9,021 nucleotides of DNA from Gammaproteobacteria bacterium (GTDB lineage Bacteria; Pseudomonadota; Gammaproteobacteria; Enterobacterales; GCA-2746155): assembly GCA_024206355.1 (NCBI GenBank), contig JAAGZM010000508.1, positions 1 to 9,021 of the forward strand, given 5' to 3'. Made by a program: the position numbers and the translations under genes. Positions 5,643 through 9,021 of this stretch are shown in pieces; the first letter of the stretch is position 1; every line of letters begins with the position of its first letter. The notes beneath the pieces were generated by a model. That model saw only the letters and a program-made list of their open reading frames with translations. It was not told the DNA's origin and made no database searches.

Positions 5643-6730
5643 TAGTTGTCTCCTTCAGTTGGGTAAGGCGTGGTGTCGTCGGAGACGGGTAGATAAATTG
5701 AAAAGGTTGTTCGTTCGCTCTTGTCTTGATATTCAATTAGCCCTGAATGTTGTTGAATAAGACTTTGCGCGATTCCAAGTCCAAGGCCTGTGCCCCCTGC
5801 TCTACCGCTAATCAGAGGCATGAAGAGTTTATCTCGAAGCTCTATAGGAACTCCAGGACCATCGTCACTTATGTCTGTTCTTAAAACCAGTTTGCTGAGT
5901 TTATCGCCTAATAGAATTTGCCGCACAATACGTGTTTTAATGGTTAGGCGCCCTTCTCCGTCCATTGCCTGAATTGCGTTCTGCATAAGATTTAACATGG
6001 CTTGTTGTAGCTGATCACCAAAAGCAAGTATCTCAGGTAGACTCGGATCATAATCTCGTTCAATATGAAGCTCTTCACCGGCCTCTAGCTGCAATAAACT
6101 GATAACCGTTTCAATAAGCTGATGAATATTAATCAGTTGCTTTTTGCCCTGCTTATGGGGAGCCATCATTCGATCTACAAGAGCACTGAGCCTATCGGCT
6201 TCTTTGATTATCACACTGGTATATTCTTTAAGAGAAGGATTGGCTAATTCCATTGATAATAATTGAGCAGCACCACGCAAACCCCCCAGAGGATTTTTAA
6301 TTTCATGACCAAGGCCTCTTACTAAGGCGTTTGCTGCTATATGCTGACTATATTCACTCGATTCTAGTCCAATACGGTGCTCACGATCGGTTTGGCGTAT
6401 TTCGACTAATAATTTTTGTTCATCATCGATTTGGAGGCTGCTGACGGCAATATCAGCAACAAACTCTTCCCCATTAATAAGTTTAATCTTTGCATCTCGT
6501 TGATGATAAGGGTTGCCAGATCGTAGCGAGTAGGCGATGGCTTTGGCTGAAAAGTCAGCATCTATAATCACATCGCTCAGATGTGCACCTATTAACTGCC
6601 GATTTGATAGTCTTAGGAGTTCTTCTGTTGCAGGGTTACACCATTGTATCGATAAATCACGATCAATAACCAATACTGCAGCATGTAGCTGGTTGATTAA
6701 CAAGCTTGTATCGATATTTTGATGTTTCAT
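5642..6730 (-). CDS. ntrB: Nitrogen regulation sensor histidine kinase/phosphatase NtrB (NR(II))
   Basis: NtrB is a soluble histidine kinase that phosphorylates NtrC in nitrogen limitation and dephosphorylates it when bound by PII protein. The 362 residues contain an N-terminal PAS domain (about 8-115, VIDRDLSIQWCNPATEELL at 21-39), a dimerisation/phosphotransfer helix with H142 in RGLGHEIKNPLGGLRGAAQLL (138-158), the N-box around N251 (LNLMQNAIQAM), G1 box DDGPG at 289-293 and G2 box GGTGLGLG at 312-319. No transmembrane segment is present, as expected for this cytoplasmic sensor. The ATG at 6730 has no clear ribosome-binding site. The gene forms a two-gene unit with ntrC, overlapping it by one base. 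A perfect NtrC-type operator sits 31-47 nt upstream of the start. Confidence 0.97.
   Translation of the reverse strand: MKHQNIDTSLLINQLHAAVLVIDRDLSIQWCNPATEELLRLSNRQLIGAHLSDVIIDADFSAKAIAYSLRSGNPYHQRDAKIKLINGEEFVADIAVSSLQIDDEQKLLVEIRQTDREHRIGLESSEYSQHIAANALVRGLGHEIKNPLGGLRGAAQLLSMELANPSLKEYTSVIIKEADRLSALVDRMMAPHKQGKKQLINIHQLIETVISLLQLEAGEELHIERDYDPSLPEILAFGDQLQQAMLNLMQNAIQAMDGEGRLTIKTRIVRQILLGDKLSKLVLRTDISDDGPGVPIELRDKLFMPLISGRAGGTGLGLGIAQSLIQQHSGLIEYQDKSERTTFSIYLPVSDDTTPYPTEGDN
5649..5656 (-). promoter_or_regulatory. Strong Shine-Dalgarno sequence fixing the ntrC GTG start
   Basis: On the minus strand GAAGGAGA lies inside the 3' end of ntrB, with a 6-nt gap to the GTG at 5642. It supports the GTG start and shows that ntrC can recruit ribosomes itself besides coupling through the TAGTG overlap. 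Confidence 0.8.
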
Positions 6731-6760
6731 ATTTCAATGATAGCAGAGCAAGCCAATTCT

Positions 6761-6777
6761 TGCACCAACATGGTGCA
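6761..6777. promoter_or_regulatory. NtrC-binding operator upstream of ntrB
   Basis: TGCACCAACATGGTGCA is a perfect inverted repeat with six-base arms TGCACC/GGTGCA and a 5-bp centre. It matches the known enterobacterial NtrC consensus TGCACY-N5-RGTGCA at every position. It lies in the 71-bp gap between the DUF4124 gene and ntrB, 31-47 nt before the ntrB ATG. In E. coli an NtrC site at the glnL promoter represses ntrBC, so negative autoregulation is the likeliest role. No sigma-54 -24/-12 element was found between the site and ntrB: the best GG...GC pair has 8 rather than 10 intervening bases. The sigma-70 promoter could not be placed with confidence. Confidence 0.85.
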
Positions 6778-6801
6778 TGTCATGAATTTATATCTAAAAT
6801 C

Positions 6802-7395
6802 TTAGTTGCCTTTTGCTCTTTGTATGGTCCTATGCATGTGAATCGTTACTGTTGGAGTAGTAGCTACTACTTTGCCTTTCGCTCCTACTATGTAAGCAAC
6901 CACCGTGTGGGTGCCACGATCAACATTACTTAAAGATATGATAGATGATCCTGAATTCTCTACAGCAACCCCATCAATCTCAAGTTTTATTTTGTCGCCA
7001 TTATTTAATGTTGGTCTAATATCCAAAGCAATCTGAACAGTGCCGCTGTTATTGCGCACTGTTGCATTATTTGAAGGGCTTACGATTGCGAAATGGGTAT
7101 AAGGATCACCTTCATCTATAACAACTTTTGGCTTCATTATATTCCAGTCCGGAGTACTATTATCTGGGGACGTATAGTCTGTGCCTTTTTCAATTTCCAT
7201 GACTTCAGCACCTTTATGGGGTACGTCGGAATATATCCGATTGCCTTTTTCATCAATCCAGATATAAATTTTGTCGCCAGTACTGACTGCTTTGCTTTTT
7301 TCTTTTACTGGTGTATTTTCACTGGCAAATGTAGAAGGCATAAAAAATAGACTGAAACAAATACTGTTACATAGTATTAATAGAATAATTTTCAT
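6802..7395 (-). CDS. Secreted DUF4124-domain protein of unknown function
   Basis: The 197-residue protein starts with a signal peptide (MK, hydrophobic core about 3-20) and a plausible cleavage site after STFA (residue 24), so it should act in the periplasm or outer envelope. A DUF4124-type domain follows at about 43-70 (YIWIDEKGNRIYSDVPHKGAEV). A linker leads to a C-terminal beta-rich, Ig/fibronectin-like domain at about 101-190 (FAIVSPSNNATVRNNSGTVQ, VDRGTHTVVAYIV). I chose the ATG at 7395 because the signal peptide begins there and GAGAG at 7400-7404 precedes it; an upstream ATG at 7452 would put 19 non-signal residues in front and would overlap the promoter and terminator region. Proteins of this kind are commonly encoded between glnA and ntrB in gammaproteobacteria, but I know of no established function. 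An intrinsic terminator separates it from glnA. Confidence 0.8.
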   Translation of the reverse strand: MKIILLILCNSICFSLFFMPSTFASENTPVKEKSKAVSTGDKIYIWIDEKGNRIYSDVPHKGAEVMEIEKGTDYTSPDNSTPDWNIMKPKVVIDEGDPYTHFAIVSPSNNATVRNNSGTVQIALDIRPTLNNGDKIKLEIDGVAVENSGSSIISLSNVDRGTHTVVAYIVGAKGKVVATTPTVTIHMHRTIQRAKGN

Positions 7396-7428
7396 AATAC
7401 TCTCGTTAACTTCAGTTGAGACCCTTCT

Positions 7429-7437
7429 ACTATACCA
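7429..7437 (-). promoter_or_regulatory. Candidate extended -10 promoter for the DUF4124 gene
   Basis: On the minus strand TGG-TATAGT forms an extended -10 element (TGn plus a 5-of-6 TATAAT match). No recognisable -35 precedes it, which is tolerated for extended -10 promoters. Transcription would begin near 7422, about 27 nt before the ATG at 7395 and just downstream of the glnA terminator. Confidence 0.38.
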
Positions 7438-7438
7438 T

Positions 7439-7472
7439 AAAAAACTTAGCACTATACCTGATTATACAGTGC
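7439..7472 (-). terminator. Probable rho-independent terminator of glnA
   Basis: Read on the minus strand, 14 nt after the glnA stop codon, arms GCACTGTATA and TATAGTGC (7449-7472) can pair as GCACT/AGTGC plus TATA/TATA with a single bulged G and a 6-nt loop. After TAAG a run of six T follows (7444-7439). The 4-nt gap before the T-run and the AT-rich inner stem make it of moderate strength, so some readthrough to the DUF4124 gene is possible. Confidence 0.55.
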
Positions 7473-7485
7473 AGAAACCTTAAGA

Positions 7486-8910
7486 TTACACACTATAATA
7501 CATGTCAAACTCAATAGGGTGTGTTGTCATGTTGAGTGTTTCGACTTCTTCTCTTTTAAGCGCAACGTATGCGTCAATCATGTCTTTACTAAATACACCA
7601 CCTTCGGTTAAGAAAGAATGATCAGCATCAAGTGCATCTAGTGCCATATCAAGAGAGCTTGCTACCGTTGGAATTGCTTTTGCTTCTTCTGCAGGTAAGT
7701 CATAGAGATCTTTATCCATAGCATCACCAGGGTGGATTTTATTAACAATACCGTCAATACCGGCCATCAACATGGCAGCAAATGATAGGTATGGATTAGC
7801 TGTCGGATCAGGGAATCGAACTTCAATTCTACGGCCTCTTTCACTATTTACGTGTGGTACACGAATAGATGCAGAACGGTTACGAGCTGAATAAGCAAGC
7901 ATTACAGGGGCTTCAAAGCCTGGTACCAGACGCTTATAGCTGTTTGTTGATGCATTAGTGAAAGCACACAATGCGCGTGCATGCTTAATAATACCGCCAA
8001 TATAATAAAGTGCTGTATCAGAAAGCCCACCATACTTATTACCAGCAAATGTATTTACGCCATCTTTACTGATTGACATGTGAACGTGCATGCCTGTGCC
8101 GTTATCACCGACAAGAGGCTTTGGCATAAATGTCGCTGTTTTTCCGAAAGCGTGAGCTACGTTATGAACAACATACTTATATATTTGAACTTCATCAGCT
8201 TTCTTGACAAGAGTGTTGAATTGGCAAGCAATTTCATTTTGACCACAGGTTGCTACTTCATGGTGATGAGCTTCAATGACTAACCCCATATCTTCCATTA
8301 CAGTACACATTGCTGAACGAAGATCTTGTGATGAATCAACAGGTGGAACTGGGAAATAACCGCCTTTTACTGCTGGACGGTGTCCTGTATTACCATCTTC
8401 ATAACTGGTTCCTGAGTTCCACTGAGCTTCTTCTGAATCGATGCTGTAAAAAGAACCTTTCATTTCTGTACCAAAACGAACATCGTCAAAAATGAAAAAT
8501 TCAGGCTCTGGACCGAAATAAGCAGTGTCACCGATACCAGTAGACTTTAAAAATTCTTGAGCACGGTTAGCTACTGAACGAGGGTCACGATCATAACCAA
8601 CCATTGTAGTTGGTTCTAGGATATCGCAGCGTAAATTAAGTGTGGTTTCTTCACAGAAAGGATCAATTACGGCTGTTGATGCATCAGGCATCAATACCAT
8701 GTCAGATTCGTTGATGCCTTTCCAACCAGCAATTGAAGAGCCGTCAAACATTTTTCCTTCGCTCATCATGTCAGAATCAACAAGTTTGGCGGGAATAGTC
8801 ACGTGCTGCTCTTTTCCTTTGCTATCTGTAAAACGTAAGTCCACATAGCGAACCTCATTTTTTTCAATCATTTCAAATAAGTTTTCTTCAGACGTTCTTT
8901 GTTCAGACAT
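7486..8910 (-). CDS. glnA: Glutamine synthetase, type I (GSI-beta)
   Basis: GlnA joins ammonia to glutamate at the cost of ATP and is the main entry of ammonium nitrogen into metabolism. It forms a cytoplasmic dodecamer. The 474 residues are close to the E. coli protein throughout. Signatures include MFDGSSIAGWKGI (54-66), the catalytic-site GPEPEFF (133-139), the ATP-binding GDNGTGMHVHMS (268-279), the glutamate-contacting KRLVPGFEAP (326-335) and RIEVRFPDP (361-369). Y403 in DKDLYDLPAEE is the adenylylation site by which GlnE would switch the enzyme off. The ATG at 8910 is chosen over an in-frame ATG at 8922 because GGAG at 8917-8920 gives it a ribosome-binding site with a 6-nt spacer and the N-terminus then fits the family. 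It heads the nitrogen locus. NtrC/sigma-54 control is expected, but no such elements are visible in the 111 bp upstream. Confidence 0.98.
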   Translation of the reverse strand: MSEQRTSEENLFEMIEKNEVRYVDLRFTDSKGKEQHVTIPAKLVDSDMMSEGKMFDGSSIAGWKGINESDMVLMPDASTAVIDPFCEETTLNLRCDILEPTTMVGYDRDPRSVANRAQEFLKSTGIGDTAYFGPEPEFFIFDDVRFGTEMKGSFYSIDSEEAQWNSGTSYEDGNTGHRPAVKGGYFPVPPVDSSQDLRSAMCTVMEDMGLVIEAHHHEVATCGQNEIACQFNTLVKKADEVQIYKYVVHNVAHAFGKTATFMPKPLVGDNGTGMHVHMSISKDGVNTFAGNKYGGLSDTALYYIGGIIKHARALCAFTNASTNSYKRLVPGFEAPVMLAYSARNRSASIRVPHVNSERGRRIEVRFPDPTANPYLSFAAMLMAGIDGIVNKIHPGDAMDKDLYDLPAEEAKAIPTVASSLDMALDALDADHSFLTEGGVFSKDMIDAYVALKREEVETLNMTTHPIEFDMYYSV

Positions 8911-9021
8911 AATATGCTCCATATTGGCGATTTCTTTGTGAGCTATTGATATAAGCTCAAATATAATAAATTGGTAATTTCAATATTCATAGTTGTTTTG
9001 ATATTTCACTAAAGAGCAAGA
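8911..9021. other. Leader/upstream region of glnA up to the window edge
   Basis: These 111 bp hold the glnA leader. On the minus strand they contain no GG dinucleotide upstream of 8922, so no sigma-54 -24 element can lie here, and no TGCAC half-site for NtrC is present. TTGAAA (on the minus strand, about 8975-8980) has no well-spaced -10. The nitrogen-controlled promoter is therefore probably beyond 9021, leaving a long leader, or glnA is read from an unrecognised sigma-70 promoter. Confidence 0.4.
8917..8920 (-). promoter_or_regulatory. Shine-Dalgarno sequence deciding the glnA start
   Basis: GGAG on the minus strand is followed by 6 nt (CATATT) and the ATG at 8910. The alternative ATG at 8922 overlaps this motif and has no ribosome-binding site of its own, so the shorter protein is preferred. 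Confidence 0.75.

Noticed and set aside
6738..6756. TTGGCTTGCTCTGC (minus strand) as a sigma-54 promoter of ntrB
   Set aside because: GG and GC are separated by 8 instead of 10 bases, and sigma-54 promoters do not tolerate that spacing.
6761..6777. The TGCACC/GGTGCA dyad as a terminator of the DUF4124 gene
   Set aside because: The stem is only 6 bp with no following T-run on the minus strand, and the match to the NtrC consensus explains it better.
6706..6933. 75-codon + strand ORF spanning the ntrB start, the operator and the end of the DUF4124 gene
   Set aside because: It overlaps two recognised genes and the NtrC operator on the other strand, and its sequence has no domain-like features.
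7093..7483. Hydrophobic + strand ORFs opposite the DUF4124 gene
   Set aside because: Their hydrophobicity follows from the antisense of a lysine- and asparagine-rich AT-biased gene; the minus-strand gene has a signal peptide, a domain and a ribosome-binding site.

Overview
The window looks like a stretch of a gammaproteobacterial chromosome with low to moderate GC. The main evidence is gene order. The run yibN-grxC-secB-gpsA-trmL is the gammaproteobacterial secB neighbourhood, and glnA-(DUF4124 gene)-ntrB-ntrC is the gammaproteobacterial nitrogen-regulation locus. The AT-rich third positions would suit an aquatic or symbiotic lineage, but the genus cannot be told from this sequence.

Left (1-1473): an apparently intact integron integrase gene (intI, 173-1159, + strand) has AT-rich flanks. 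No convincing attC or attI site is visible in the 172 bp before it or the 314 bp after it. A degenerate, cassette-like arrangement (core-like GTTAGGT at 1216-1222, a 22-codon ORF, and a stop codon inside GCCTAAT at 1322-1328) lies just 3' of intI and may be a relic or chance. Any cassette array would have to lie beyond the left edge.

Middle (1474-4233, + strand): a tightly packed probable operon encodes a membrane-anchored rhodanese-like protein without the catalytic cysteine (YibN), glutaredoxin 3, the SecB export chaperone, glycerol-3-phosphate dehydrogenase and the tRNA wobble methyltransferase TrmL. A promoter candidate lies just before yibN and a second one before secB. The cysE gene that sits between gpsA and trmL in Escherichia coli is absent.

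Right (4236-9021, - strand): reading leftwards, glnA (glutamine synthetase), a probable terminator, a secreted DUF4124 protein, then ntrB and ntrC, which overlap by 1 nt. A perfect 17-bp NtrC-type operator (TGCACC-N5-GGTGCA, 6761-6777) lies between the DUF4124 gene and ntrB, which suggests NtrC autoregulation. trmL and ntrC converge with only 2 bp between their stop codons. NtrB and NtrC sense and transmit nitrogen status, and glnA is the classical target. The glnA promoter and enhancer appear to lie largely past the right edge.

No tRNA, rRNA, CRISPR array, insertion sequence or riboswitch was recognised. The housekeeping genes are ordinary. The parts worth a second look are the lone intI with its flanks, the ntrB operator, and the conserved but uncharacterised envelope gene inside the nitrogen locus.
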